This document shows, one piece after another, positions 19,946 through 29,329 of a stretch of DNA of 64,000 bases. Every line of letters begins with the position of its first letter. Position 1 is the stretch's first letter. A model generated the notes under the pieces. The model was not told the DNA's origin and did no database searches. It saw nothing but the letters and a program-made list of their open reading frames with translations. The position numbers and the translations under genes were made by a program. This stretch comes from Sphingomonas aurea (lineage in GTDB: Bacteria; Pseudomonadota; Alphaproteobacteria; Sphingomonadales; Sphingomonadaceae). The stretch is from assembly GCF_030678875.1 (NCBI RefSeq), contig NZ_JAUUDS010000001.1, forward strand, positions 744,001-808,000. Direction: 5' to 3'.

Positions 19946-19967
19946 CATCCCGGCGCACGCCGGGATG
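19946..19967. repeat. REP-like palindrome upstream of cckA
   Basis: A 10-bp stem (CATCCCGGCG / CGCCGGGATG) with a 2-nt loop lies between the start of cckA and the end of the M13 peptidase gene. It is almost identical to the hairpin at 106-125 and supports a genome-wide REP family. The remainder of 19826-20015 shows no gene. Confidence 0.7.
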
Positions 19968-20015
19968 CAGGACAGGAAAAGGGGCGACCGCGTCCCGGCG
20001 ACGCCCCCTTCCCGC

Positions 20016-22079
20016 TTACCAGACCTTGATGCGATCCGCGGGCGCCAGATAGAATTTGTCGCCCGGCTTCACCCCGAATGCGTCGTACCACGCGTCGACG
20101 TTGCGCACGACGTACGGACGCCAGTTGCCCGGCGTATGCGGATCGGTGGTCAGCTGCTGCCGGATCGCCGCCTCGCGCGCCTTGTTCTGCCAGACCTGGC
20201 CAAAGCCCAGGAAAAAGCGCTGGTCGCCGGTATAACCGTCGATCACCGGCGCCGGCTTGCCGTCCAGCGAGATCTTGTAGGCGTCATAGGCGACGTTGAT
20301 GCCGGCCAGATCGGCCATGTTCTCGCCCAGCGTCAGCTCGCCGTTGACGTGCATGCCCGGGATCGGCTCGTACGCGCCGTATTGCGCGACGACGCGGTCG
20401 GTATAGCCCTTGAAGCGCTCGGCATCCTGCGGCGTCCACCATTCGACCAGATTGCCCTTGGGATCGAATTTGCGGCCCTGGTCGTCGAAGTGGTGGCTGA
20501 TCTCGTGACCGATCACCGCCCCGATCGCGCCGTAATTGACCGCCGGGTCGGCATTCGGATCGAAGAAGGGCGGCTGCAGGATCGCCGCCGGGAACACGAT
20601 CTCGTTCATCAGCGGGTTGGCATAGGCATTGACCGTCTGCGGCGTCATGAACCACTCGCTGCGGTCGACCGGCTTGCCGATCTTGGCGAGCTGCCGGTTA
20701 TACTCGAACTCCGCCGAACGGTCGGCATTGCCCAGCACGTCGCCGGGCACGACCTTCAACGCCGAATAGTCGCGCCACTTGTCCGGATAGCCGATCTTCG
20801 GGGTGAACGCCGCCAGCTTGGCGCGCGCCTTGACCTTCGTCTCCGGCGCCATCCACTGAAGGTTGGCGAGACGCTTGTCATAGGCAGCGATCAGGTTCTT
20901 CACCAGCTCGTCAGCCTTGGCCTTGGCTTCGGGCGGGAAATAGCGCTGGACATAGACCTGGCCGACCGCCTCGCCCAGGCTGCCGTTGACCAGGTCGACA
21001 CCGCGCTTCCACCGGTCCTTCAGCTGCGGCGTGTCGCTCAGCGCCGTGCCATAGAAGGCGAAGTTGGCATCGACGAACGGCTTCGACAGCAGCGGCGCGG
21101 CGTTGCTGATCTGGTGGAACGCGAGATAGTCGCGCCACGTCGCCATCGGGGTCGCACCGATGATCTTCGCGGTGCCGGTCAGCGCAGACGGCTGCGACGC
21201 GATCAGGCGCGGCTGGCCGGCAACGCCCGCCGCCTTCAGATAGGCCGCCCAGTCGAAACCGGGCATCTTCTTGCCCAGGTCACGCTCGGCGATCGGGTTG
21301 TAGAGCTTGTCGACCTGCCGCTGCTCGGCACGGGTCCAGTGGACCTGCGCGATCTGCTTCTCCAGATCGAAGATGCGCTGCGCCGCCGCTTCCGGGTTCG
21401 GCCGGCCGGCGAGGCGCAGCATCGTCGCGATATGGGCGATGTACTTGGTCCGGATGTCGGCGAACTTGGGGTTGTCGACCAGATAATAGTCGCGGTCCGG
21501 CAGCCCCAGGCCGCCCTGTCCGGCATAGACCGAGTAGAGGCTGTTGTCCTTCAGGTCCTGCTCGACGCCGACACCGATCGGGGTCGAGATACCGCGACGA
21601 CCGAACTCCGCGAAGATCGTCGCGAGCTGCGCGGGCGTGCGGACCGCATCGATCTGCGCCAGATACGGCTTCAGCGGCGTCGCGCCCGCCTTCTCGATCG
21701 CGGCGTCGTCCATGAAGCTGGCATAGGTGGTGCCGATCTTCTGCTGCACGCTGCCGGGTGCGTTCTGCGCCCGCGCCGCTTCCTCGATCAGCTGGCGGGT
21801 GCGCTGGTCCGACAGGTCGCGGAGCACGCCGAAGCCGCCCCAGCTGGCGCGGTCGGCGGGGATCTGGGTCCGGTCCTGCCACGCGCCGTTGACGAAGCGG
21901 TAGAAATCGTCGCCGGGCTTCACCGACTTGTCCATGCCGGTCAGGTCGACGCCGAAATCGCCCAACTTGGGCTTGCCGGCGGCGGGTGTCGACGACTGGG
22001 TGGGTGCCTGCGTCTGCGCGACGGCGGCGGTGGTGGCACAGGTGAGCAGCAGGGCAGCGAGCAAGCGCTTCGACATCAT
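20016..22079 (-). CDS. M13-family (neprilysin-like) zinc metallopeptidase
   Basis: This is a 687-residue secreted endopeptidase. A signal peptide covers about residues 1-22 (KRLLAALLLTCATTAAVAQ). The HExxH motif is H525-E526-x2-H529 (VIGHEISHHFDDQG), with the third zinc ligand E586 in ENMADLAG. The C-terminus ends with the family's KPGDKFYLAPADRIKVW. It is expected in the periplasm, cleaving peptides. AGGGA lies about 5 nt upstream of the ATG pair at 22079/22076. It appears monocistronic. Confidence 0.94.
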   Translation of the reverse strand: MMSKRLLAALLLTCATTAAVAQTQAPTQSSTPAAGKPKLGDFGVDLTGMDKSVKPGDDFYRFVNGAWQDRTQIPADRASWGGFGVLRDLSDQRTRQLIEEAARAQNAPGSVQQKIGTTYASFMDDAAIEKAGATPLKPYLAQIDAVRTPAQLATIFAEFGRRGISTPIGVGVEQDLKDNSLYSVYAGQGGLGLPDRDYYLVDNPKFADIRTKYIAHIATMLRLAGRPNPEAAAQRIFDLEKQIAQVHWTRAEQRQVDKLYNPIAERDLGKKMPGFDWAAYLKAAGVAGQPRLIASQPSALTGTAKIIGATPMATWRDYLAFHQISNAAPLLSKPFVDANFAFYGTALSDTPQLKDRWKRGVDLVNGSLGEAVGQVYVQRYFPPEAKAKADELVKNLIAAYDKRLANLQWMAPETKVKARAKLAAFTPKIGYPDKWRDYSALKVVPGDVLGNADRSAEFEYNRQLAKIGKPVDRSEWFMTPQTVNAYANPLMNEIVFPAAILQPPFFDPNADPAVNYGAIGAVIGHEISHHFDDQGRKFDPKGNLVEWWTPQDAERFKGYTDRVVAQYGAYEPIPGMHVNGELTLGENMADLAGINVAYDAYKISLDGKPAPVIDGYTGDQRFFLGFGQVWQNKAREAAIRQQLTTDPHTPGNWRPYVVRNVDAWYDAFGVKPGDKFYLAPADRIKVW

Positions 22080-22134
22080 GTTTCCCTTGAGAGACTTTAT
22101 GATGCGCGCTGATGTAACACCCTAATACGGCTCG

Positions 22135-22722
22135 TCAATTGACCTTACCGTCATGGAGCGCGTGTCGGCGATGCCGCCACTTGCGCGCGATCCACAATCG
22201 CCAGCCCAGCGCGGACAATGCATAGCCGAGTGCCGCAGCCGCGACCGTCAGCACCAAAAGCCCCAGTCCGAACGCCGGACCCTTGTCCCACAGCCAGTGC
22301 AGCCAGCTCGTTGCCCATTGCAGCCAGCCGGTCGCGGCGTCCTGCACCGGCTGGCTGACGATCGGCACGTCGGTGCGGATCAGCCAGGCACCGATGCGAT
22401 AGGCCACGAACCACAGGATCGGCGTGGTCAGCGGATTGGTGATGAAGGTGGTGAGCGCCGCGACCGGCACGTTGGCGCGAAACGGCAGCGCGAAGACGGC
22501 GGCGATCGCGATCTGCGCGACCGGGAACAGGAACCCCGCGACCATGCCCAGTGCAACCCCGCGCGGCACCGATCGCCGGGTGAAGCGCCACAGCTCGGGC
22601 GCCAGCACACGGTGCGCGACCGGGCGGAGCAGGCGATTGGCCTCCATCGACTCGCGCGTCGGCAGGTTGCGCCGACACCAGCCGACCGAGCGCTGCCACA
22701 GCGTTGGTGGCGCAGACGCCAT
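22135..22722 (-). CDS. DUF2062-like membrane protein
   Basis: This is a 195-residue integral membrane protein resembling DUF2062 (PRGVALGMVAGFLFPVAQIAIAAVF, then a TNPLTTPILWFVAYRIGAWL motif). Three hydrophobic segments are visible and the C-terminus is basic. Its biochemical role is unknown. Its ATG overlaps the smpB stop by one base (TGATG), so it is translated after smpB on the same message. A longer ORF in another frame over the same region is a shadow. Confidence 0.85.
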   Translation of the reverse strand: MASAPPTLWQRSVGWCRRNLPTRESMEANRLLRPVAHRVLAPELWRFTRRSVPRGVALGMVAGFLFPVAQIAIAAVFALPFRANVPVAALTTFITNPLTTPILWFVAYRIGAWLIRTDVPIVSQPVQDAATGWLQWATSWLHWLWDKGPAFGLGLLVLTVAAAALGYALSALGWRLWIARKWRHRRHALHDGKVN

Positions 22723-23204
22723 CAGCCCCGCTCGCGCAGGATGCGGCCGGCCTCGCGCTTCCATTCGCGCTCCTTGATGGCGGCGCGCTTGTCATGATCC
22801 TTGCGGCCCTTGGCCAGTGCCAGCTCCACCTTCGCCCGTCCCCGCGAATTAAAATAGACCGACAGCGGCACCAGGGTCATTCCCTCGCGCGCTACGGCTC
22901 CGTGGAGCTTGTTTATCTCGCGCTCATGAAGGAGCAATTTACGGGGGCGCTTGGCCTCGTGATTGAAGCGGTTGCCATGGCTGAATTCCGGCACATTGGC
23001 GTTGACCAGCCAGACCTGCGAATCACGCACCTCGGCATAGCTCTCGGCGATCGATCCTTCGCCGAAGCGCAGCGATTTCACCTCGGTTCCGGTGAGGGCG
23101 ATCCCCGCCTCATAGACGGTGTCGATCGTATATTCGAACCGCGCCTTGCGGTTCTCGGCGACGATCTTCTTCTTGTCGAAGGTGGCGGGTTTGGGACGAG
23201 ACAT
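22722..23204 (-). CDS. smpB: SsrA-binding protein SmpB
   Basis: SmpB binds tmRNA and is needed for trans-translation rescue of stalled ribosomes. The 160-residue protein has [32 protein letters not shown] and the basic tail [20 protein letters not shown] that enters the mRNA channel. The start at 23204 ([15 protein letters not shown]) matches the normal N-terminus. It is followed without a gap by the DUF2062-like gene. The tmRNA gene itself was not seen in this window. Confidence 0.96.
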   Translation of the reverse strand: MSRPKPATFDKKKIVAENRKARFEYTIDTVYEAGIALTGTEVKSLRFGEGSIAESYAEVRDSQVWLVNANVPEFSHGNRFNHEAKRPRKLLLHEREINKLHGAVAREGMTLVPLSVYFNSRGRAKVELALAKGRKDHDKRAAIKEREWKREAGRILRERG

Positions 23205-23363
23205 GCTGCGCGCGATGTAAGAGGCGCGAGGGCCGCTGGGAAGCATCCGCGCGCCGGAGCCGTCACAAAGCGGGTCAGGGCGCTCGTCTGAACAGTTCGT
23301 CGACGATAAGCCACGGTTCATCTACGACGTTGCAGGTATCGATCCAGGATCGGAGAGGGCGTG

Positions 23364-24074
23364 ATGAACGAGATAATACGGCGTAGTGGGCTGATCGTGC
23401 CGGCGGCGGTGCTGGCCGTGGGCGTGATAGCGGGCGGCTATCTGCTCGGTAACGGGCTGGTGCGCGCGCACCATGCCGATCGTTCGGTCACGGTGCGTGG
23501 GCTGGCCGAGCGTAACGTCACCGCCGACCTGGCGGTGTGGACGCTCAACTATTCGGAAGCGGGCACCGGCCTGGCGACGGTGCAGACCAAGATCGAGCGC
23601 GACACCGACACGATCCGCCGCTTCTTCACCGCGCTCGGCTTCCCGCCCGAGGCGCTGAGTCCGGCGGGGGCGGGGGTGTCGCAGAACTTCGTGAACGGTA
23701 TCCAGACGGTGACGATCAACCAGCGGTTACAACTTCGCACCACCGACATCGCGCGCGCGCGCCGCGCCGTTGCCCGCCAGTTCGATCTCGTGCGCGAGGG
23801 GGTGGTGCTGCAAGAGGGGTCGGGGATCAGCTACAGCTTCACCCGGCTGAACGACATCAAGCCGCCGATGGTCGCGGCCGCTACCCGCGACGCCCGCGCC
23901 GCCGCCGAACAGTTCGCCAAGGACAGCGATACCGAGGTCGGCGGGATCAAGAGCGCGACGCAGGGGTATTTCTCGGTCGAGGCGCGCGACGGCGAACAGT
24001 CCGGCTACGGCGTGGCGGACACGCCGTTCAAGAAGGTGCGCGTGGTGACGACGATCGACTTCTATCTGCGATAA
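23364..24074 (+). CDS. SIMPL-domain (DUF541) periplasmic protein
   Basis: This 236-residue protein has an N-terminal membrane anchor or signal (LIVPAAVLAVGVIAGGYLLG) and a SIMPL/DUF541 domain (SVTVRGLAERNVTADLAVW near the start, FKKVRVVTTIDFYL at the end). The family is named for a mouse signalling protein; bacterial members are periplasmic and linked to oxidative stress, but the mechanism is unclear. GGAGAGGG precedes the start, where GTG (23361) and ATG (23364) are adjacent. It stands alone between smpB and dapA. Confidence 0.85.
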   Translation: MNEIIRRSGLIVPAAVLAVGVIAGGYLLGNGLVRAHHADRSVTVRGLAERNVTADLAVWTLNYSEAGTGLATVQTKIERDTDTIRRFFTALGFPPEALSPAGAGVSQNFVNGIQTVTINQRLQLRTTDIARARRAVARQFDLVREGVVLQEGSGISYSFTRLNDIKPPMVAAATRDARAAAEQFAKDSDTEVGGIKSATQGYFSVEARDGEQSGYGVADTPFKKVRVVTTIDFYLR

Positions 24075-24092
24075 GCCTTCATCTCGGGGGTG

Positions 24093-24977
24093 TCAGGCCA
24101 ACCCCGCCGCTGTCAGTGCCGCATCGGCCGCCGACCGCGCCGCCTCGTTCGCGGGCGTCATCGGCAGGCGCAGATGCGGCGGGAAGTCGGGGCGAACCCT
24201 GGTCATCGCGTACTTCACCGGCCCCGGCGAGGCATCGAGGAACATCGCCTCGTGCAGCGCATAGAGGCGATCGTGCAGCGCCAGTGCCGCGTCCCAGCGC
24301 GCCTGCGCACAGGCCGTCTGAAACTCTGCGCAAAGGCGCGGCGCGACATTGGCGGTGACCGAGATGCAGCCGACCCCGCCCAGTACGTTGAACGGCAGCG
24401 CCGTCTCGTCATTGCCCGAAAGCTGCACGAAGTCCGCGCCCAGTGCCAGCCGGTGCTGCGTGGCGCGGGTCAGTATGCCGCTGGCATCCTTGATCCCGAC
24501 GAACAGTTGCGGAAAGGCGCGGACGATGCGGATCACCGTCGCCGGCTGGATATCGGTTACGGTACGGCCCGGCACGTTATAGAGGATGATCGGCAACGGC
24601 GAGTCCGCGGCCAACGCCTCGAAATGGCGGAAGATGCCCTCTTGCGAGGGGCGATTGTAATAGGGCGGCACCATCAGCGCCGCATCCGCCCCCGCATCCC
24701 TGGCGGCACGCAGATTGGCGGAGGCGACGCTGGTGTCATTCGATCCGGCGCCGGCGATCACCGGCACCCGGCCCCGCGCCTGATCGACGCAGACCCGCAC
24801 CACCTCGAAATGCTCGCGCTTGTCCAGCGTCGCCGCCTCTCCGGTGGTGCCGCACGCAACCAGACCCGCCGATCCCTCGGCGATCTGCCACTCGACGAGG
24901 TCGCGAAAGGCCCGCTCATCGAACGCACCGGTCGCGTCGAACGGCGTCACCAGCGCAGGGATAGAACCGGAAAACAT
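24093..24977 (-). CDS. dapA: 4-hydroxy-tetrahydrodipicolinate synthase
   Basis: DapA condenses pyruvate with aspartate semialdehyde in lysine and meso-diaminopimelate synthesis. The 294-residue product has the Schiff-base lysine K163 (VGIKDASG), the catalytic Y133 (LYNVPGRT) and GTTGE at 43-47. The start at 24977 gives MFSGSIPALVTPF, the normal N-terminus; an in-frame ATG four codons upstream is also possible. It is divergent from the lytic transglycosylase gene, which also concerns peptidoglycan. Confidence 0.95.
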   Translation of the reverse strand: MFSGSIPALVTPFDATGAFDERAFRDLVEWQIAEGSAGLVACGTTGEAATLDKREHFEVVRVCVDQARGRVPVIAGAGSNDTSVASANLRAARDAGADAALMVPPYYNRPSQEGIFRHFEALAADSPLPIILYNVPGRTVTDIQPATVIRIVRAFPQLFVGIKDASGILTRATQHRLALGADFVQLSGNDETALPFNVLGGVGCISVTANVAPRLCAEFQTACAQARWDAALALHDRLYALHEAMFLDASPGPVKYAMTRVRPDFPPHLRLPMTPANEAARSAADAALTAAGLA

Positions 24978-25036
24978 GAAGATAGGCATCCTTCTGGCGT
25001 CATGCGCCGCATTTCGTTCAGGACAGATACTGGTCC

Positions 25037-27124
25037 ATGCCCTATTCTGTCCACATGATCGCACCGATGAAGTCCGGGGTGCTGCTGGCGATGCTGGTCG
25101 GCACCTCCGCCCTGCCCGATGCTGCAACCCCCGCCGGACAGGAGGCCGCGCCGCTCGACGGCTGGCTGACCCAGCTTGCCGGGCGGCCGCAGGCGCCCAC
25201 CCCAGTTTCGCCCGTCGCCGTCCAGCAGGGCCGCCCGGCCAACCTCCTGCCCCCTGCCCCGGCGAACAGCGGCGCGATCGCCGCGGCCATCGCGCAGTGG
25301 CGCGCGCTGCAGCAGACGGACGCGCTGCCGTTCGACAGCTATGCCAATTTCATCGTCCAGCATCCCGGCTGGCCCGGTGAGGCGGCCAACCGCCGTGCGG
25401 CGGAGCGGCAGGCGGGGCTGGGCAGCGGATCGCCCGGCAACATCGCCGCCTTCTTCCGCCGCTATCCGCCTTCCACCGACGCCGGCCGCGTCGCGCAGGC
25501 GCGCGCGCTGCTCGCGACCGGCGACCTTGCCGGCGCCAATGCCGCCGCGCGTGCGGCCTGGCGCGGCGGCACGCTGGCGACTGCGGACGAGAGCGCGGTG
25601 CTGACCGGCTTTCCCGGCGCGTTGACCGCCGCCGATCATGATGCGCGGATGGACGCGCTGTTGTGGCAGGCCAATCTGGGCGGGGCGGCACGCCAGCTGG
25701 CGCTGGTCAGCCCGTCGCGACGCCCGGTGTTCGAGGCGCGTCTCGCCTTCCGGAGCAAGGCGGCGAACGCGGCCGAACTTTCTGCGGCGACGCAGGCGCT
25801 CTATGCGAACGATCCCGGCTATATCGCCGATCGCGCGACCTGGATGCGCAATTCGCTCGATCCGTCGGTGCGCAGCTATCTTGCCCAGCCGCGCAGGCTC
25901 GCCACCCTGCCCGGCAATGTCGAGAAGTGGTACGAGGTGCTCTTGGTCAACGCGCGCGGTGCCGCGGCGGACAATCAGTGGCAGCTGGCCTATGACATTG
26001 CCCGCCAGATTGACGACGCCTATCCAACAGGCACCGACATCTCCAAGAAACCCTATGGCGAGCGGGACGATTATACCTCGCTGGCATGGCTGGCGGGGCA
26101 GACTGCGCTCAAGCAGCTGAACCGACCAGCGGACGCGATGGTGATGTTCGATCGCTACGCCCGTGCGATCCAGTCGCCACAGACCCGCGCCAAGGGATAT
26201 TACTGGGCGGGGCGCGCTGCCGAGGCGGCGGGCAAGCCGGCCGAGGCAGCGGACTATTTCGGGCAGGCCGCGGCCTATCGCGACAGCTATTACGGCCAGC
26301 TCGCTGCCGAGCGGACCGGGCGACCGCTGGTCGCGCCACCCGCCGTTCCGGCACTCGCCGTCACCCCGGCCGACCGTATGGCGTTTGCGGGGCGGGAGAC
26401 GGTGCAGGCCGCGCGCTTCCTCGCCAATGTCGGCGACTGGCGTGACCAGACCGCCTTCGTCCGCCAGATCGCCGCCGACGCATCGACCGAGAGCGACCAC
26501 CTGCTCGCCGCCGAGCTGTCACGTCAGATCGGTCGCCCCGACCTGGCCGTGATGGTCGGGCGCAGCGCGCTGGTGAACGGCCTATCGGATTATTCCGCGG
26601 CCGGCTTCCCGACCGTACCGGTGCCCGCCGGTTACGAGAGCAACTGGACGATCATCCACGCGATCGCGCGGCAGGAGAGCCAGTTCGATCGCGCGGCGGT
26701 GAGCAGCGCCGGCGCGCGCGGGCTGATGCAGTTGATGCCCGCCACTGCGCGCGAGCAGGGCGGCAAGATCGGACTGTCCTTCACTCCCGAGCAGCTGTCG
26801 AGCGACCCGTTCATCTCTATCCAACTCGGCTCCAGCTATTTCAGCCGCGTCTATGCCAACTATAACAGCTATCCGCTGACGATCGCCGCCTACAATGCCG
26901 GGGGTGGCAATGTGAACAAGTGGCTGCGCCAGTTCGGCGACCCGCGCACCGGGCAGATCGACATGGTCGACTGGGTCGAGGCGATCCCGTTCGGCGAGAC
27001 TCGCAACTATGTTCAGCGGGTGCTGGAGAATGCCGTGGTCTACGACCTGATGAACCCGGGCCGCTCGCGCAGTCAGGGTCAGGCGCGGCTCAGCTGGTAC
27101 CTGGGCAAGAACCGGCCGGGCTGA
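25037..27124 (+). CDS. Soluble lytic murein transglycosylase (Slt70-like)
   Basis: This 695-residue periplasmic enzyme cleaves glycan strands to 1,6-anhydro products. A signal sequence occupies about the first 35 residues, a helical TPR-like ring region spans about 50-500, and the goose-lysozyme-type catalytic domain is C-terminal. The catalytic glutamate is E550 (HAIARQESQFDRAAVSSAGARG), followed by LMQLMPATA and the TIAAYNAGGGNV motif. The start may be 25037, 25055 or 25067. Its stop overlaps the greB start (TGATG), so the two are cotranscribed. Confidence 0.93.
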   Translation: MPYSVHMIAPMKSGVLLAMLVGTSALPDAATPAGQEAAPLDGWLTQLAGRPQAPTPVSPVAVQQGRPANLLPPAPANSGAIAAAIAQWRALQQTDALPFDSYANFIVQHPGWPGEAANRRAAERQAGLGSGSPGNIAAFFRRYPPSTDAGRVAQARALLATGDLAGANAAARAAWRGGTLATADESAVLTGFPGALTAADHDARMDALLWQANLGGAARQLALVSPSRRPVFEARLAFRSKAANAAELSAATQALYANDPGYIADRATWMRNSLDPSVRSYLAQPRRLATLPGNVEKWYEVLLVNARGAAADNQWQLAYDIARQIDDAYPTGTDISKKPYGERDDYTSLAWLAGQTALKQLNRPADAMVMFDRYARAIQSPQTRAKGYYWAGRAAEAAGKPAEAADYFGQAAAYRDSYYGQLAAERTGRPLVAPPAVPALAVTPADRMAFAGRETVQAARFLANVGDWRDQTAFVRQIAADASTESDHLLAAELSRQIGRPDLAVMVGRSALVNGLSDYSAAGFPTVPVPAGYESNWTIIHAIARQESQFDRAAVSSAGARGLMQLMPATAREQGGKIGLSFTPEQLSSDPFISIQLGSSYFSRVYANYNSYPLTIAAYNAGGGNVNKWLRQFGDPRTGQIDMVDWVEAIPFGETRNYVQRVLENAVVYDLMNPGRSRSQGQARLSWYLGKNRPG

Positions 27125-27609
27125 TGACCGATCGTCCCAACTATATCACGCCCGCTGGCTACTCAGCGCTCCGCACCGAGTACGACAAGCTGTTCGTCAC
27201 CGAACGCCCCGCCCTGGTCGAGACGATCGCCTGGGCGGCAGGCAATGGCGACCGGTCCGAGAATGGCGACTATATCTATGGTCGCAAGCGCCTGCGCGAG
27301 ATCGACCGGCGGCTGGGCTGGCTGTCTAAACGGATGAAGGCGGCCAAGGTCGTCGATCCCGCCCGGCAGGAGGATCGCAGCCGCGCCTGGTTCGGCGCCA
27401 GCGTGACGATCGCCGACGAGGACGACAACCAGCGCACCCTGACTTTGGTCGGCGACGACGAGGCGGATGCCGGGGCGGGCCGGATCGGCTGGAATGCCCC
27501 GCTAGCCCGCGCGCTGCGTGGTGCCGTGGCGGGCGACCTGCGCCGCGTCATACTGCCTGCCGGCGAGCGCGAGTATGAGGTGCTGGGCATCGCCTATCCC
27601 GCCGGTTGA
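27124..27609 (+). CDS. greB: Transcription elongation factor GreB
   Basis: GreB rescues backtracked RNA polymerase by stimulating transcript cleavage. The 161-residue protein has the N-terminal coiled coil with the acidic tip (GNGDRSENGDYIYGRKRLREID) and a C-terminal FKBP-like domain. The N-terminal ITPAGYSALRTEYDKL and the RKRLREIDRRLGWLSKRM segment distinguish GreB from GreA. It starts inside the stop of the transglycosylase gene. Confidence 0.93.
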   Translation: MTDRPNYITPAGYSALRTEYDKLFVTERPALVETIAWAAGNGDRSENGDYIYGRKRLREIDRRLGWLSKRMKAAKVVDPARQEDRSRAWFGASVTIADEDDNQRTLTLVGDDEADAGAGRIGWNAPLARALRGAVAGDLRRVILPAGEREYEVLGIAYPAG

Positions 27610-27656
27610 GGAACGGCGGTGGTCGCCCGTCGGTTGTACCGTACGAGGAGACTGAC

Positions 27657-27827
27657 ATGGCCGATCCGCACCCCAATGCCGACTGCGACACGATCCAACG
27701 GGCGGTGATCGAGAACATCAACGCCGACGCTGCCGCCGGGATCGCGCCCGGACTGATGACCGACGTCTATGTCGCGATCGACACACCCGACGAGGTCGAT
27801 GACACCGAGGGCTGCTCCGACGAATAG
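27657..27827 (+). CDS. Small acidic hypothetical protein
   Basis: This 56-residue protein is strongly acidic, with an Asp/Glu-rich tail (DTPDEVDDTEGCSDE). A good ribosome binding site (GAGGAG) lies 7 nt before the ATG at 27657, which argues that it is real. An in-frame upstream extension to 27606 lacks such a site. There is no membrane segment and no recognised family. It follows greB by 47 bases and may share its transcript. Confidence 0.65.
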   Translation: MADPHPNADCDTIQRAVIENINADAAAGIAPGLMTDVYVAIDTPDEVDDTEGCSDE

Positions 27828-27875
27828 CTGCAGCCCCATTGCCATCGCCGCGATGGGCTGCGCACAAGCGACGTG

Positions 27876-28712
27876 ATGGATACCACCCCCACCCGCAACG
27901 TCGCGCTGCTGATCGACGCCGACAACGCCTCCGCCGCGACGCTGGACCCGGTGCTGACGGTGTTGGCCGAGCTTGGCACCGTCAACATCCGCCGCGTCTA
28001 CGGCAACTGGACCAAGCCGGGGCTGAAGAGCTGGGGCGAGATGACGGTGCGCCACGGCATCGAGCCGCAGCAGCAGTTCGACCTGACCAAGGGCAAGAAC
28101 GCCACCGACATGAAGATGACGATCGACGCGATGGACCTGCTGTTCCGTGGCAAGGTCGAGGCGTTCGGCATCATGTCGTCCGATTCGGATTTCATGCCGC
28201 TGGCAATGCGTATCCGGCAGGAAGGTATCCCCGTGTACGGCTTCGGCACCAGCCGCACGCCGGAGGGGTTCCGGCGCGCCTGCACCCGCTTCATCGACGT
28301 GGCCGCCATCTCCGCCGATGCTCCGCCCGCGGACAAGCCGACACCTGCCCGTGGCCGCAGCAGGACGACGGCGGCCAAGGTTGCGGACACGCCAGCCCCC
28401 GCCGCAGTAGCAACCGACGTACCAATCGCCGACTCGCTCCCCCCCTCGATCGCGGCGTCGCGCCCGGCCAAGCCCAAGGCACCGGTCGACAACGAGCTGC
28501 TTCAGTTGCTCATCGACGCCTATGACGCGTCGAAACGCGACGAGAAGGGGTTCGTCAGCCTGTCGGCGATGGGCCAGCTGGCGGCGAACCGGTCGAGCTT
28601 CGACGTCCGCAACTATGGCTACAAGCGCCTGTCCGACCTGATCGGCGCGGTCCCGAATTTCCAGACCGAGGTTCGCGAGGGCGGGCGCTCGTTCGTCAAG
28701 CGGGTGCGGTGA
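27876..28712 (+). CDS. NYN-domain (PIN-like) putative RNase with C-terminal OST-HTH-like domain
   Basis: This 278-residue protein has an N-terminal NYN/LabA-like nuclease domain (about 1-150). Acidic residues fall in LLIDADNAS, KNATDMKMTIDAMDLL and IMSSDSDFMPLAMRIRQEG, which is the metal-site pattern. A Pro/Ala-rich linker separates it from a C-terminal OST-HTH/LOTUS-like domain (LLQLLIDAYDASKRDEKGFVSLSAMGQL). The architecture suggests RNA cleavage, but the substrate is unknown. GTG 27873 directly precedes ATG 27876. Confidence 0.85.
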   Translation: MDTTPTRNVALLIDADNASAATLDPVLTVLAELGTVNIRRVYGNWTKPGLKSWGEMTVRHGIEPQQQFDLTKGKNATDMKMTIDAMDLLFRGKVEAFGIMSSDSDFMPLAMRIRQEGIPVYGFGTSRTPEGFRRACTRFIDVAAISADAPPADKPTPARGRSRTTAAKVADTPAPAAVATDVPIADSLPPSIAASRPAKPKAPVDNELLQLLIDAYDASKRDEKGFVSLSAMGQLAANRSSFDVRNYGYKRLSDLIGAVPNFQTEVREGGRSFVKRVR

Positions 28713-28749
28713 TGTTGGCTGGGGTTGGGCGGCGTGGTATCACCTCGGC

Positions 28750-29310
28750 GTGACCGTTCAGCAACGCCTTATCCCCGGCAAATATCGTCTAACCGTCAAG
28801 GACTTCCTGCGGCTGGGCGATTCCGGTGTCTTCGGCACGGATCGTACCGAATTGCTGGACGGAGACATCATCGTCATGAACGCCGAGTATCGTCCCCATG
28901 CGTGGACAGTGGGCGAGCTTGGCTATCTCATCCGCCGTATGCTCGAGAAGATGGGCAGCGACCTCCACGTGATGTCCGCCAGCGTCGCGCTGTCGCACCA
29001 CGATATGCCGCTGCCCGACATCGTCCTCACCGATGAACCCAAAGGGGCTGGCCCCATCCCGTCGACATCAGTTTCCCTAGTTGTCGAAGTCGCATCGTCC
29101 ACACTTGACCGCGATTTGGGCAGTAAGCTGTCGAGCTATGCGCAGGCGGCCATCCCGGAATATTGGGTGGTGGACGTCGAAAGTCGTACAATCCACCAGT
29201 TCTGGTCGCCTGGCGAGGGTGTCTACCGCCAAACCAATTCGGTGGCCTTCGGTGCTGACATGGCAGCTGCCACCCTGCCCGGCTTGACCATCGAGACCGC
29301 CGCTCTCTAG
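28750..29310 (+). CDS. Uma2-family (DUF820) PD-(D/E)XK nuclease-like protein
   Basis: This 186-residue protein has the Uma2 fold pattern: ELLDGDIIVM near the start, PDIVLTD in the middle, VVEVASSTLDRDLGSKLSSYAQAAIPEYWVVD with the E-x-S core, and a terminal strand region. Uma2 proteins are abundant in cyanobacteria and scattered elsewhere, often as accessory genes, and their substrates are unknown. It starts with GTG at 28750. It converges on ettA, leaving only 19 bases between their stops. Confidence 0.85.
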   Translation: MTVQQRLIPGKYRLTVKDFLRLGDSGVFGTDRTELLDGDIIVMNAEYRPHAWTVGELGYLIRRMLEKMGSDLHVMSASVALSHHDMPLPDIVLTDEPKGAGPIPSTSVSLVVEVASSTLDRDLGSKLSSYAQAAIPEYWVVDVESRTIHQFWSPGEGVYRQTNSVAFGADMAAATLPGLTIETAAL

Positions 29311-29329
29311 GCGGCAGTCTCGCAGCATC

